Below, piece after piece: positions 18,196-25,587 of a DNA stretch of 43,958 bases. The notes beneath the pieces were generated by a model. The model made no database searches, had not been told where the DNA came from, and saw only the letters and a list, made by a program, of their open reading frames with translations. This stretch comes from Glaciecola sp. UBA2563 (GTDB lineage: Bacteria; Pseudomonadota; Gammaproteobacteria; Enterobacterales; Alteromonadaceae): contig DDLV01000022.1 in the NCBI GenBank assembly GCA_002340325.1, forward strand, positions 1 to 43,958, written 5' to 3'. The position numbers were made by a program, and so were the translations under genes. The stretch's first letter is position 1; every line of letters begins with the position of its first letter.

Positions 18196-19839
18196 TTATA
18201 GGGTTCTTATTCTCGGCTCGGGTGTTCGAGTGCCGTCTTCGGTTAATATTCGATTCATAGCCATAAACAACGCGACCATGCCGTCGATCTTGTTGTCTTG
18301 ATGTTCTTTGTTAGGAAAATAGTTTTCGTTTCTGTCGAGTTTTACGACGATATTTGAAGCCATCCAATCCATAACTGGGTTCTTATCTCTACAAAGCTCA
18401 CCGTTAACTACCTTTGCTTCAACTTCTTTCATCGCTTCAGAAAGATTCTTCGTTGTTTGCGGGATTTCTATCATCGGCGCGCCATCGGCGGCTAACTTGA
18501 TAGATAACTGCGTAGAACCCCACGGATCATACCCAACAGCTCGAACGTCAAACATATCCAGCCAATTGCGTATATCTTGTTCGATATAGTCATGGTCGAT
18601 AATATCCCCATCCGTTAACGTCAAATATTCTTGTTTCGCCCAGGTATCGTAGAGATTCCCGATGTTGCGAGACTTGTTGTATATCTGATTTTCAGGCAGA
18701 TAAAACTTGCACAAGTAGTGAATTTTTTGCCCATCTGGGAAAGCTGCCACGATTGCGGCTACATCCAGCTTGTTCGCTAGGTCCATGCCGATGTAACAAG
18801 GTAAAGTTTTAAGGTGTTCGATGTCTTCTCGTGTGGGTAAGTTGTCCCACTTGCGCATATCAAGCCATGCCGATTCAGCATTTACCCAGATATTAAGATG
18901 CTTAGTCAGAAAGTTATTTCTTGCCGCTGGCATTTCAAGCGCCTTTTTAGCTAGGCGCTGCATATCATCTAGTTTTTTGGAACGGTGAAGATTTGGGTTA
19001 GCTTTAATCCATACTTTTTCATCAAACGGATCGTCATCTTCATCAAGCGTGAAAATAATGCCGAAATAACTATCGTCATCAACCACACCATCAAGGACTT
19101 TTGTAACATATTCACGCTGCTCATAACCTATGCCTTGCTTGTTAAAGCCTGCAGTTGTGATAGCAAAGATTAAAGGCTGCTCTCTTGCGCCTGTTGCAGT
19201 TTCTACAACATCCCAAACTTCACGGGTTTTGTGCGCGTGAACCTCGTCAAGAATGGCGCAATGGATATTTAACCCGTCTAAGGTCTGCGCATCAGAAGAG
19301 AGAGGTTCAAATTTGCTTTGGCTTGCAAGGTGATGAATATTTAACTTATGAACACCAAACACGCGCTTTAAGTCGGGAGACTTTCGGACCATGTTTGCCG
19401 CATCACCAAACACGATACGGGCTTGGTCTCTCGTGGTGGCGGCCGAATAAACTTCCGCGCCGCCCTCACCGTCAAACGCGGACATATAAAGACCAATGCC
19501 TGAACTCAATGTTGATTTTGAGTTCTTTCTTGCAACCTCGATGTAAGCCGTTCTGTATCGTCTATTGCCATCGGGTCGCTTAAAACCGTAAATATTGGCG
19601 ATAATGAACGATTCCCAATCGCTCAACTGATATGCTTGACCGGCTAATTTGCCTTTTACATGCTTAACAAAATCGGGATAAAACTCTAAAGCTCTTGTTG
19701 CTGCAGCGTTATCGAAGTAAATATCATCTCGCTCAAGGTCTTTGACAAACCTTTTGCACGATAACTTTACCCATTTACACGCAACTATCTTACCTGCCAG
19801 TACATTATCTGCATACTGACAAGCAAGCTCTAACGACAT
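18196..19839 (-). CDS. Terminase large subunit
   Basis: 547 residues, normal length. A Walker A-like ARKNSKST lies near residue 105, Walker B HCAILDEVHAH near 195, and the RNase H-like nuclease starts with YIGMDLANKLDVAA near 345 and continues to GYDPWG near 440. It pumps DNA into the prohead and cuts it. It overlaps the small terminase gene by one base. With HNH and P27-like partners it belongs to the HK97-type cos-packaging group by association. Confidence 0.94.
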   Translation of the reverse strand: MSLELACQYADNVLAGKIVACKWVKLSCKRFVKDLERDDIYFDNAAATRALEFYPDFVKHVKGKLAGQAYQLSDWESFIIANIYGFKRPDGNRRYRTAYIEVARKNSKSTLSSGIGLYMSAFDGEGGAEVYSAATTRDQARIVFGDAANMVRKSPDLKRVFGVHKLNIHHLASQSKFEPLSSDAQTLDGLNIHCAILDEVHAHKTREVWDVVETATGAREQPLIFAITTAGFNKQGIGYEQREYVTKVLDGVVDDDSYFGIIFTLDEDDDPFDEKVWIKANPNLHRSKKLDDMQRLAKKALEMPAARNNFLTKHLNIWVNAESAWLDMRKWDNLPTREDIEHLKTLPCYIGMDLANKLDVAAIVAAFPDGQKIHYLCKFYLPENQIYNKSRNIGNLYDTWAKQEYLTLTDGDIIDHDYIEQDIRNWLDMFDVRAVGYDPWGSTQLSIKLAADGAPMIEIPQTTKNLSEAMKEVEAKVVNGELCRDKNPVMDWMASNIVVKLDRNENYFPNKEHQDNKIDGMVALFMAMNRILTEDGTRTPEPRIRTL

Positions 19840-20309
19840 TAGACGCCGTATTTATCCAGAGGGTCGTTGTCTTTATTAGTGTCTTCTGTTTGTAACTTCG
19901 TTCTCGAACTTGGTGTTAATCCAAATTCTGTAATGTATGACTTAAACGTATTTTCAGCTTTTTCTAACTGCATTACTTGCGGATACGCTTTGTGTAGCAA
20001 CTCACCATCTGGTTTAATTGATGTGTATGTTGTACCACCAAGACCTTTTATCTCTTTTTGTAAATCTCTAATGCGAGCATAAATAGATACCAAGGTTTCA
20101 AGCGCTAAAGAATCTGCAAGTGTTAATACACCCATGTCATCCAAATATTTACACAGTTTTTTCCAAGCTGTTTTTGCTTTTGGATCCAAGTGTGATGGGC
20201 AAACAGGAATACCTCTTTGACCTTTTGGCTCATTTTTATTAATTGGTCTTTTACCAGGATTACCCTTAACCAACTTTAAAGCTGTAGGTACTGGTTTTGG
20301 TGCTGCCAT
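19839..20309 (-). CDS. Terminase small subunit, P27 family
   Basis: 156 residues. It begins MAAPKPVPTALKLVKGNPGKRP, the signature start of the P27 small terminase family, followed by PSHLDPKAKTAWKKL and a helical core. It recognises the packaging site and recruits the large subunit. The segment upstream (20310-20400) is the likely place for cos. Confidence 0.92.
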   Translation of the reverse strand: MAAPKPVPTALKLVKGNPGKRPINKNEPKGQRGIPVCPSHLDPKAKTAWKKLCKYLDDMGVLTLADSLALETLVSIYARIRDLQKEIKGLGGTTYTSIKPDGELLHKAYPQVMQLEKAENTFKSYITEFGLTPSSRTKLQTEDTNKDNDPLDKYGV

Positions 20310-20400
20310 TGTTAATTATCTCTATCTAAAAATATTTTGAGAGTTGCGGACGTAAAAATTTGATTGAGCGGCGGTACTACAGAGGTTAGCCTGTAGAGAT
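20310..20400 (-). other. Non-coding gap by the terminase genes, candidate cos region
   Basis: A 91-base gap in an otherwise packed operon. It holds an inverted repeat CTACAG-N8-CTGTAG (20377-20396) and a GC-rich stretch. In HNH plus P27 terminase phages the cohesive-end site usually lies near here. No cut position can be deduced from sequence alone. Confidence 0.35.
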
Positions 20401-20601
20401 TTAACCCGCCCCTCCCACCGCCGCGACCAATGCCTCAATATCTAATTCTGCAATGAACTCGAGCCTTGCGATCACTTCACCACTCGGCTCTAATGGCTCT
20501 ATCTCTATTTTTCTAATACCTTTGAGCTCGACACCATCTTGAGTAACAACAGTACCTTGAGCTGATCCGCCCTTTGAAATTATTTTAATTAAGTTGCTCA
20601 T
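20401..20601 (-). CDS. Small conserved-type phage protein next to terminase
   Basis: 66 residues: MSNLIKIISKGGSAQGTVVT, then GVELKGIRKIEIEPLEP and a hydrophobic end. The repeated beta pattern resembles short proteins found near terminase or head genes of other phages, but I cannot name a family. Its ATG overlaps the HNH stop (TAATG). Function unknown. Confidence 0.6.
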   Translation of the reverse strand: MSNLIKIISKGGSAQGTVVTQDGVELKGIRKIEIEPLEPSGEVIARLEFIAELDIEALVAAVGGAG

Positions 20602-20954
20602 TATTCTCTTGCTGTCTTTTGATTGTGGTGGTACTCACAAAGGCTTTGCAGATTACGCATTGAATCTGTGCCGCCTTTTGATTTAGGTATTATGTGGTCA
20701 ACGTGTGTTGCTCTTGTGAACTTACCTTGCTTCTTACATGCTTGGCATAGATGAGCATCACGTTTAAGAATTAGTTTGCGCAGATTATCCCATGACGAGC
20801 CGTAGCCGCGCTGATGACGATTACCTTTTTGTTTCTCGTTGCCGAACCAACCACCTAAGTCTTTGTGTTGTTCGCAGTAACCGTAGTGTTTATTTGTCGT
20901 TACTGGGTTAGGACAACCTGACTTTCTGCACGCTTTAGCTGGTCGTAGTGGCAT
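20601..20954 (-). CDS. HNH endonuclease of the packaging module
   Basis: 117 residues. CRKSGCPNP and YCEQH form an amino-terminal Cys/His zinc pair. The HNH core is CQACKKQGKFTRATHVDHIIPKSKGG, then NLQSLCEYHHNQKT. Such HNH proteins beside the terminase genes assist cos cleavage in HK97-like phages. It starts right after the preceding stop. Confidence 0.9.
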   Translation of the reverse strand: MPLRPAKACRKSGCPNPVTTNKHYGYCEQHKDLGGWFGNEKQKGNRHQRGYGSSWDNLRKLILKRDAHLCQACKKQGKFTRATHVDHIIPKSKGGTDSMRNLQSLCEYHHNQKTARE

Positions 20955-21455
20955 TTATTGTTTTGAACAGGCTTCTCTAACTTTCGTTAAATGTTCTGTT
21001 TTATTTGTCTCACTAAATACAAATTTAAACACTTGACCTCGTTTATTAAACCGAACATTTACACCATCAGATTCTATAGCATTATCGATAAAAGCTAACG
21101 AGTCCTCTGCATAAAAAGCGTTTTTATATTCCATCATGTTCATATGCCATGTGGTAGTTTCTGCTTCATGGTCTGATAAAAACTTATGCGTAACACTTAG
21201 ATACATACGATCTGAATCTGACTCATTTGGAAAGATTGTGCCATCTGACCACATCTGAATATCAATCGATTGTTCAGATTCGTTACATGTTATAAACAAC
21301 ACCCCAGTGTCGGGTTTGTATGATGCTGCTTTTACTGTGTATAGCTTTTCATTACTGAAGTCATCTCCTTTAACTTCAAATCTTGTAAGCTCAACATCTT
21401 CGGCTTTTGAGACAAATGCAATAACCATCAACCAACACAAAAACAAAACTCTCAT
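20955..21455 (-). CDS. Secreted hypothetical protein in the late operon
   Basis: 166 residues with a clear signal peptide (MRVLFLCWLMVIAFVSKAED), so it should be periplasmic after cleavage at AEDV or near. The rest is beta-rich with two cysteines (about 57 and 163) that could form a disulfide. No family was recognised. It is out of place between lysis and packaging genes and may be a passenger gene. An inverted repeat covering its ribosome site (21463-21520) may control translation. Confidence 0.6.
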   Translation of the reverse strand: MRVLFLCWLMVIAFVSKAEDVELTRFEVKGDDFSNEKLYTVKAASYKPDTGVLFITCNESEQSIDIQMWSDGTIFPNESDSDRMYLSVTHKFLSDHEAETTTWHMNMMEYKNAFYAEDSLAFIDNAIESDGVNVRFNKRGQVFKFVFSETNKTEHLTKVREACSKQ

Positions 21456-21462
21456 AACCTTT

Positions 21463-21520
21463 CCTTGTAATAAATGAATTGAGTGTTCAGGTATATTATG
21501 AATGGCATTTAATTACAAGG
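21463..21520 (-). promoter_or_regulatory. Inverted repeat that can mask a ribosome site
   Basis: On the minus strand CCTTGTAAT (21520-21512) is exactly complementary to ATTACAAGG (21471-21463). The second arm contains the AAGGA part of the AAGGAAAGG ribosome site for the secreted protein. The 40-base loop is long, so a stable hairpin is uncertain. Confidence 0.4.
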
Positions 21521-21532
21521 GACTAATTAGTA

Positions 21533-21985
21533 CTAGTTACTCGAACCGCCGCCGACTTCTAGCGCTTTTAATAGTGCTTCATGGTTTTGACTTTCGCCTG
21601 TCATTGGGTCGGTCCAGATTAATTCATCACCCATGAGATATGTAGTATTGCTATCGTCTACTTTTGATATTTCCACTTTCTGAACTGATGAAATTTCCCC
21701 TGGTGATAGATTTAGAGAAAAATTTCCATCTTCACTATAACAAGCTTTTTTATTTGCTAAATCTTGAACGTTACACCATGGGTTGATATTAGGTACGGGG
21801 GTTGTAATTTCATAGGTGCCAGTGTTTTTCAGAGGATGATTGTTTTCTCGTAGCCTCTTCATCTCAACCACCAACGCAAACAAAGCTACTTTTTCTCTTT
21901 CTCTGTCCGTTAATTCATTTAAATCAAAGAACTCGTCTAGAAGTGTTTTGATTTCTGCGTTTTTTAGAAAATCGATTGCTTTCAT
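21533..21985 (-). CDS. Hypothetical late protein
   Basis: 150 residues: helical start (MKAIDFLKNAEIKTLLDEFF), acidic, then a beta-looking second half with VQKVEISKVDDSNTTYLMGD and a Gly/Ser end. No signal or membrane segment. It lies in the lysis cluster, 9 bases after the preceding gene. Not recognised. Confidence 0.5.
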   Translation of the reverse strand: MKAIDFLKNAEIKTLLDEFFDLNELTDREREKVALFALVVEMKRLRENNHPLKNTGTYEITTPVPNINPWCNVQDLANKKACYSEDGNFSLNLSPGEISSVQKVEISKVDDSNTTYLMGDELIWTDPMTGESQNHEALLKALEVGGGSSN

Positions 21986-21994
21986 ATAAATTAT

Positions 21995-22231
21995 TTACCC
22001 ACCTTTCTCTATAAGCTTATCAAGCTTCATGTCAATAGCATCGAGACGCTTTTCTATTCTTCGAATATCTTCGCTGCGCTGGTCTTCCAAATGCTGAATT
22101 GACGTTTCATTAATGCTTATGCGTTTATCTAAACCGTTAACGAAGTACAATGCGCTAGAGACAATAATTAGTGTTGATACTATGCTCCCTAGTGAGACTT
22201 TTTTCTCAATATGAAAACCTTGCGCTGCCAT
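21995..22231 (-). CDS. Membrane-anchored coiled-coil protein of the lysis cluster
   Basis: 78 residues. One transmembrane helix (about 13-32, SLGSIVSTLIIVSSALYFV) is followed by a charged coiled coil with heptads (IQHLEDQRSEDIRRIEKRLDAIDMKLDKL). The form is that of a short inner-membrane spanin or antiholin-like protein. Its ATG overlaps the holin stop, so it is made with the holin. It is shorter than typical Rz. Confidence 0.6.
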   Translation of the reverse strand: MAAQGFHIEKKVSLGSIVSTLIIVSSALYFVNGLDKRISINETSIQHLEDQRSEDIRRIEKRLDAIDMKLDKLIEKGG

Positions 22232-22629
22232 TACTTCGATTTACCTTTTAACTTTTCTATCGTTCTTAGCCCTGCCAAACCTAGCATTGCAAGTGTTAGC
22301 TCCATCATAACCTCTAGCGGTAATTCTGGCGCGCCTGTCTCTGGCAGTATCCATTCAAGGATTGGGTTAATGACAAATGCGAAAAGAAAACCTAAACCGC
22401 ATACCCACATTAAGAATGGTCTTGCACCAGCTACAAACACACTTCTATGCTGCGCTTGTACTTTACTAATTTCAGCCTGAACGAGTGCTGGGTGTTGTTT
22501 TATTTTTAAGAGAATTGCTTCAGCTTGTTTTTTTTCTTCATCGCTAGTGAATAGCTTATCAAAAACATTACCCACAGCTTCGATGGGCTCCGCTGAACTA
22601 ATACTAAATAACCTCGACCACCAACTCAT
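22231..22629 (-). CDS. Holin of the 3TM/GTA type
   Basis: 132 residues from the ATG at 22629, which overlaps the lysozyme stop as TAATG; a GTG at 22635 is possible. An amphipathic start is followed by KKQAEAILLKIKQHP, then RPFLMWVCGLGFLFAFVINPILEWILP and a last hydrophobic helix LEVMMELTLAMLGLAGLRTIEK. This matches the 3TM holin family (GTA_holin_3TM). It would open the inner membrane for the adjacent lysozyme. Confidence 0.82.
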   Translation of the reverse strand: MSWWSRLFSISSAEPIEAVGNVFDKLFTSDEEKKQAEAILLKIKQHPALVQAEISKVQAQHRSVFVAGARPFLMWVCGLGFLFAFVINPILEWILPETGAPELPLEVMMELTLAMLGLAGLRTIEKLKGKSK

Positions 22630-23048
22630 TACCACTCACCTGATTTCATTTGCTCTGATAGTTCTATTGCGCGACTACCTACTTGATTAGCCCATTTTGA
22701 ATCAAGCATTTCGATAGAAGCTGCGTTGAAGTTTCCATTTCTGATATGTTCAATTGTTTTATTGAATTTCATTAGACCGGCAAAACCAAGGTTGAATGCC
22801 ATGTTGATTAACACAGCCTTTCTTGCTTCATTTAATATTCGATACCATGAGAATTTTTCGAGTCTGCTTTCAGCTTTAGCTAAATCATTCATTAGAAGAT
22901 ATTCAGCCTCTTCTTCAGTAATGCCAACATCATCTAAATTTCTTCCATACCCGATTGATTGCTTATCGCCTGGGCAGATATATACCTTTCGACTAAAGCC
23001 TTCGTGATATTTTGCTTGTTTCGCTAGTTTTTCGTAATTCATGGGCAT
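22629..23048 (-). CDS. Lysozyme (glycoside hydrolase family 24 type endolysin)
   Basis: 139 residues from the ATG at 23048 (MPMNYEK); the ATG at 23042 is nearly as good. The catalytic Glu lies in YHEGFSRKVY and is followed by CPGDKQSIGYGRNLDDVGI. Here Cys and Ser stand where T4 lysozyme has Asp and Thr, a variation also known in phage GH24 enzymes. There is no signal peptide, so release depends on the holin. Its GGGG ribosome site lies within the stem of the terminator just before it. Confidence 0.85.
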   Translation of the reverse strand: MPMNYEKLAKQAKYHEGFSRKVYICPGDKQSIGYGRNLDDVGITEEEAEYLLMNDLAKAESRLEKFSWYRILNEARKAVLINMAFNLGFAGLMKFNKTIEHIRNGNFNAASIEMLDSKWANQVGSRAIELSEQMKSGEW

Positions 23049-23073
23049 AAAAAAGCCCCGCGTATAGCGAGGC
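23049..23073 (-). terminator. Terminator before the lysozyme gene (tR'-like)
   Basis: Minus strand GCCTCGC, loop TATAC, GCGGGGC, then six T ending one base before the lysozyme start. It lies about 200 bases after the candidate late promoter, near the distance of lambda tR' from pR'. Late genes beyond it would need antitermination. Confidence 0.75.
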
Positions 23074-23158
23074 AAGTATGGAAATCGTCGAAATTAATCG
23101 ACTAGGTTATTATCTCGGAGAACATGAGATTTTGTAACTGTACTTTGTAAGTGAAATA

Positions 23159-23180
23159 ACGGCTAGGTGGGACTAGCCGT
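23159..23180. repeat. Perfect 8-base inverted repeat
   Basis: ACGGCTAG, loop GTGGGA, CTAGCCGT. No T run follows on either strand, so it is not a simple terminator. It falls in the leader between the candidate late promoter and the tR'-like terminator and could be an RNA element for antitermination. Confidence 0.45.
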
Positions 23181-23240
23181 CGTTGCATCATCAGCTTGGC
23201 AGGTGATTCAGCTTTCTTTGATTTTGAACCGTCAAAGTAT

Positions 23241-23267
23241 AAAAAAGGCCGATTCAAAAACCAGCCT
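23241..23267 (-). terminator. Terminator after the late-regulator gene
   Basis: Minus strand AGGCTG, ten-base loop, CGGCCT with one G-U pair and then six T. It lies about 55 bases after the stop of the Q-like gene and should end the early leftward transcript. Confidence 0.6.
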
Positions 23268-23274
23268 GTTTGCG

Positions 23275-23319
23275 AGTATAACACCAATTTTGGATATGTT
23301 TACCACAGTATATTGTGGT
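23275..23319 (-). promoter_or_regulatory. Candidate late promoter with upstream dyad site
   Basis: An extended -10, TGTTATACT, lies at 23275-23283 on the minus strand with a poor -35 (GTAAAC at 23298-23303). A dyad ACCACA-N6-TGTGGT (23302-23319) is centred about 42 bases before the expected start, a usual spot for an activator that touches RNA polymerase. The arrangement suggests late transcription needs a phage factor. Inference from sequence only. Confidence 0.5.
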
Positions 23320-23322
23320 GCT

Positions 23323-23685
23323 TTAAATTAACCCGCAAAGTTTGGTTTCTGCTCTATCAGTATGCAAGTTGTTTTGACGAATCACCCACTCTTTATGCTT
23401 TTTGCTTAGGTAACGTATCTTATACTTAGTATTTATTGATAGTCTTTCAGATGTCGTTAAACAGCTTATCGCAATATCCAACTCTTCCACCCAATCAGGT
23501 ACGATAATCGCGTCTGCTTTATCAGCATTGATATAAGCGGTTCCTTGACTGTATATTTGTGTTTCTAGTGTTTCACAAAGTCGATTAGTAACACTGTTTG
23601 AGCCATAACCTTGACCAAATTCTTTTCTAAACCAGAATGCACCCCAATCAACCAGCCTTTCGCACACCATGTCTCTTGATATCAT
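23323..23685 (-). CDS. Putative late gene regulator (Q/ArpU/RinA-like)
   Basis: 120 residues. An AGGAG ribosome site supports the ATG at 23685. The start (MVCERLVDWGAFWFRKEFGQGYGSN) recalls phage antiterminator Q proteins, which often begin with a D-W-G-x-W motif. The second half, WVEELDIAISCLTTSERLSINTKY followed by a basic helix region, resembles the sigma-region-4-like end of ArpU/RinA regulators. It is the last early gene, just before the late promoter region, the usual place for the late switch. It overlaps the HTH gene by 38 bases. Confidence 0.65.
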   Translation of the reverse strand: MISRDMVCERLVDWGAFWFRKEFGQGYGSNSVTNRLCETLETQIYSQGTAYINADKADAIIVPDWVEELDIAISCLTTSERLSINTKYKIRYLSKKHKEWVIRQNNLHTDRAETKLCGLI

Positions 23686-23908
23686 TTTGAGCTCTCCTGA
23701 TTTCTTGGTTTATATCAACGCTAAAGTGCATGCATATCATTAAGAATGTTTCAGCCGACATTGTGTGCCTGCAATTTTCCCAATTATCAAATTGACCTAA
23801 GCTTACACCAAATATTTCTGCTGCTTTGACCTGGGATATACCTGCATCGTTTCTTAAGTTTCTAATTACTTGTGCGCTTATCGTTCGTTTAACGTTGCCG
23901 TAAATCAT
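23648..23908 (-). CDS. XRE-type helix-turn-helix protein
   Basis: 86 residues from the ATG at 23908, which forms an ATGA overlap with the gene upstream. An HTH of the Cro/CI type is seen in NLRNDAGISQVKAAEIFGVSLGQFDNWENCR. The rest is a short helix (FLMICMHFSVDINQEI). It may regulate early or late phage transcription, or a host promoter. Being directly before the Q-like gene suggests a joint role in the late switch. Confidence 0.75.
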   Translation of the reverse strand: MIYGNVKRTISAQVIRNLRNDAGISQVKAAEIFGVSLGQFDNWENCRHTMSAETFLMICMHFSVDINQEIRRAQNDIKRHGVRKAG

Positions 23909-24093
23909 AGCTCTATTGCTGCACCTAAAAGAATTGCAGGCCAACAGAGAATAACAAACCATTTTGATAGAAATTTACTCTGGGGCTTTTTATTAAAAAT
24001 CACATAGAGGCCGCCAACCAATTTATGTAAACCGCATCCAGCAATGCAATAAATCAAGAAGCAACAACAATAGAAAACGATTAACTCAATCAT
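23905..24093 (-). CDS. Small membrane protein
   Basis: 62 residues with two transmembrane stretches (ELIVFYCCCFLIYCIAGCGL and FVILCWPAILLGAAIEL) joined by a basic loop. It has five cysteines in or near the first segment. It overlaps both neighbours by 4 bases. No family was recognised. Confidence 0.55.
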   Translation of the reverse strand: MIELIVFYCCCFLIYCIAGCGLHKLVGGLYVIFNKKPQSKFLSKWFVILCWPAILLGAAIEL

Positions 24094-24716
24094 GCCGCTA
24101 TATCCTGCATTTGTTTTTCTAATCGCCGAATTTCAACGTTGAACTTCTTACGCATTTCTTCGAGTTCTTCACACGTCCATTTTTTATCGTGAGTGTTTGA
24201 ATTTTGATATTCGATTAGCGCTTTTCCTTCTTCCTCTCCGAACCTCTCAATTAACCCTTTCTCATAACCCTCGATATCACCGGACTTTTGCATGTTGCAG
24301 CTATAGTTATGTTGAAGGAATGTATTTTTTTCGTCATATCTCAACCGTGAGTTACCACCTTGGGTTTTTTTGTGACCACATGCCCATTGGTCGTTACCCT
24401 TAGGTTTTCCACAACTAATACACGTTGGCTCTAATCCTCTCTGTCTAAACCATTCAAGCTCTTGTAGAACACGCATTTTGTTAAACGCTTTCTGTGTTTG
24501 CTTATGCTGCCAGCGGATATCTCGTTTATTGAACTCACGCTTTTCAACGTTGCACTTACGCTTGAATGCTTTTTGTTTTTGTCGCTTCTCTTTTGACTTT
24601 TGTTGTCTTACAAGTGTTAAAGCGCAAACGGCTGAGCAAACCTTTTGAAAACTATTTTGAGGTTTGAACTCAGTACCGCAGACTTTGCAAATTTTCGTCT
24701 TAATCGACTTTTTCAT
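24090..24716 (-). CDS. ninG: NinG/Rap-like recombination nuclease
   Basis: 208 residues from the ATG at 24716 (MKKSIKTKICKVCGTEF). CKVCGTEFKPQNSFQKVCSAVC is the four-cysteine zinc site of NinG. Later come ISCGKPKGNDQWACGHKKTQGGNSRLRYDEKN and HNYSCNMQKSGD, and GYEKGLIERFGEE as in NinG/Rap. Lambda Rap is a structure-specific nuclease acting on recombination junctions. A longer frame to 24761 would overlap the preceding gene much more and lacks a family match. Confidence 0.88.
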   Translation of the reverse strand: MKKSIKTKICKVCGTEFKPQNSFQKVCSAVCALTLVRQQKSKEKRQKQKAFKRKCNVEKREFNKRDIRWQHKQTQKAFNKMRVLQELEWFRQRGLEPTCISCGKPKGNDQWACGHKKTQGGNSRLRYDEKNTFLQHNYSCNMQKSGDIEGYEKGLIERFGEEEGKALIEYQNSNTHDKKWTCEELEEMRKKFNVEIRRLEKQMQDIAA

Positions 24717-24969
24717 AAGTCTTTTCAAAGATGTCTGGCTTACATGGATAGAACTCACCATTCACACCTTTAATGATGTAATCCATCGGGCTTGCTATCA
24801 TGACACCTTCCAGTGTTTCAATTTCCACACTTGTAATATCACAAGTCTCAATTCCGCTTTTTGGCCGTAGTTCGCCAGTTTCTTTCCACCGATTAAAACG
24901 ACCTTTACTAGTAGAGCTGCCTGTGAACTGCATTGCTTCTATAACTACTGGCTTTTTTCTATATTTCAT
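24700..24969 (-). CDS. Conserved phage protein, PGDYG-like
   Basis: 89 residues. Start MKYRKKPVVIEAMQFTG and end DYIIKGVNGEFYPCKPDIFEKTYE form a pattern very common in phage early regions, usually annotated as PGDYG-domain or hypothetical. Its role is unknown. It overlaps NinG by 17 bases. Confidence 0.75.
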   Translation of the reverse strand: MKYRKKPVVIEAMQFTGSSTSKGRFNRWKETGELRPKSGIETCDITSVEIETLEGVMIASPMDYIIKGVNGEFYPCKPDIFEKTYEKVD

Positions 24970-25054
24970 TTAAAACTCCCATCACATAATTAACTGTATT
25001 AGCTACCATCAATATTGCTGTGCATGTTAGCCACCATTGGATTCTGTAGTTCAT
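24959..25054 (-). CDS. 31-residue single-pass membrane peptide
   Basis: MNYRIQWWLTCTAILMVANT with a following short tail. The ATG has an excellent GGGAGAAAG ribosome site at the right distance, which argues it is translated. One hydrophobic helix spans almost the whole peptide. It overlaps the next gene by 11 bases. Function unknown. Confidence 0.5.
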   Translation of the reverse strand: MNYRIQWWLTCTAILMVANTVNYVMGVLNEI

Positions 25055-25078
25055 GCTGCTTTCTCCCGTGTTAACCAA

Positions 25079-25429
25079 TTAAGTTTGCAAATTACCGGCA
25101 TGATATTCTGCTCTATTGTTTGCCTGGTGAGTTCGCCATACTTCGACTCTTGCTTGTGCACTCACTATTTGAAATTTGTATTTCTCTTCAAGTTCTACCG
25201 CCACCTTAAGCCCTTCAAGCAACCCTATATAATCTGGGTGAGCATAGGCGTATGACTCTCTTTCCTGGACTGTTTTTAAGCCCTTAGCTTCCGCTTCAAC
25301 TATCAGCATGGCTTTTTTAGATTTCCTAAACTGCTCTAAATAAACCCTGTCTGATTTTGCTTTTGCGTACTTGGCTGCAATATCCCTTATAAACACGAGA
25401 GCATGTTCTACGCTCTTAAACTCACTCAC
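25079..25429 (-). CDS. Helical hypothetical protein of the early operon
   Basis: 116 residues from a GTG at 25429, which overlaps the upstream TGA (GTGA). Almost entirely helical: VEHALVFIRDIAAKYAKAK, then EEKYKFQIVSAQARVEVWRTHQANNRAE. The ending resembles small phage recombination/replication accessory proteins, but no name is secure. Confidence 0.6.
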   Translation of the reverse strand: MSEFKSVEHALVFIRDIAAKYAKAKSDRVYLEQFRKSKKAMLIVEAEAKGLKTVQERESYAYAHPDYIGLLEGLKVAVELEEKYKFQIVSAQARVEVWRTHQANNRAEYHAGNLQT

Positions 25430-25587
25430 AACTCAAACTCCTCCCTAAGCTCTCTCTCAAGCTCCAAATTTTCAATTCGACGCCGAGTCTTCATACGTTT
25501 AGTATCTTCCTCGCTGACCGTAAATTGCGTGCTCTTTGGTCGCTTAGGAAGGCTAAACGTCATTTTTGCAAAGTCTTTGTGGTTCAT
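25426..25587 (-). CDS. Short charged protein
   Basis: 53 residues: MNHKDFAKMTFSLPKRPKST, then TVSEEDTKRMKTRRRIENLE and an acidic helix. The ATG overlaps the preceding TGA and the TGA overlaps the next GTG, so it sits precisely in the operon. A DNA-contacting helix is possible given the Arg-rich centre. Not recognised. Confidence 0.55.
   Translation of the reverse strand: MNHKDFAKMTFSLPKRPKSTQFTVSEEDTKRMKTRRRIENLELERELREEFEL

Noticed and set aside
19185..19583. Plus-strand open frame within the large terminase gene
   Set aside because: It is antisense to a clear terminase with intact motifs; the translation is rich in Arg/Pro and lacks a start signal.
23102..23287. Short open frames on either strand before the lysozyme gene
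   Set aside because: They cover the promoter, terminators and inverted repeat of the late control region and have no ribosome sites.
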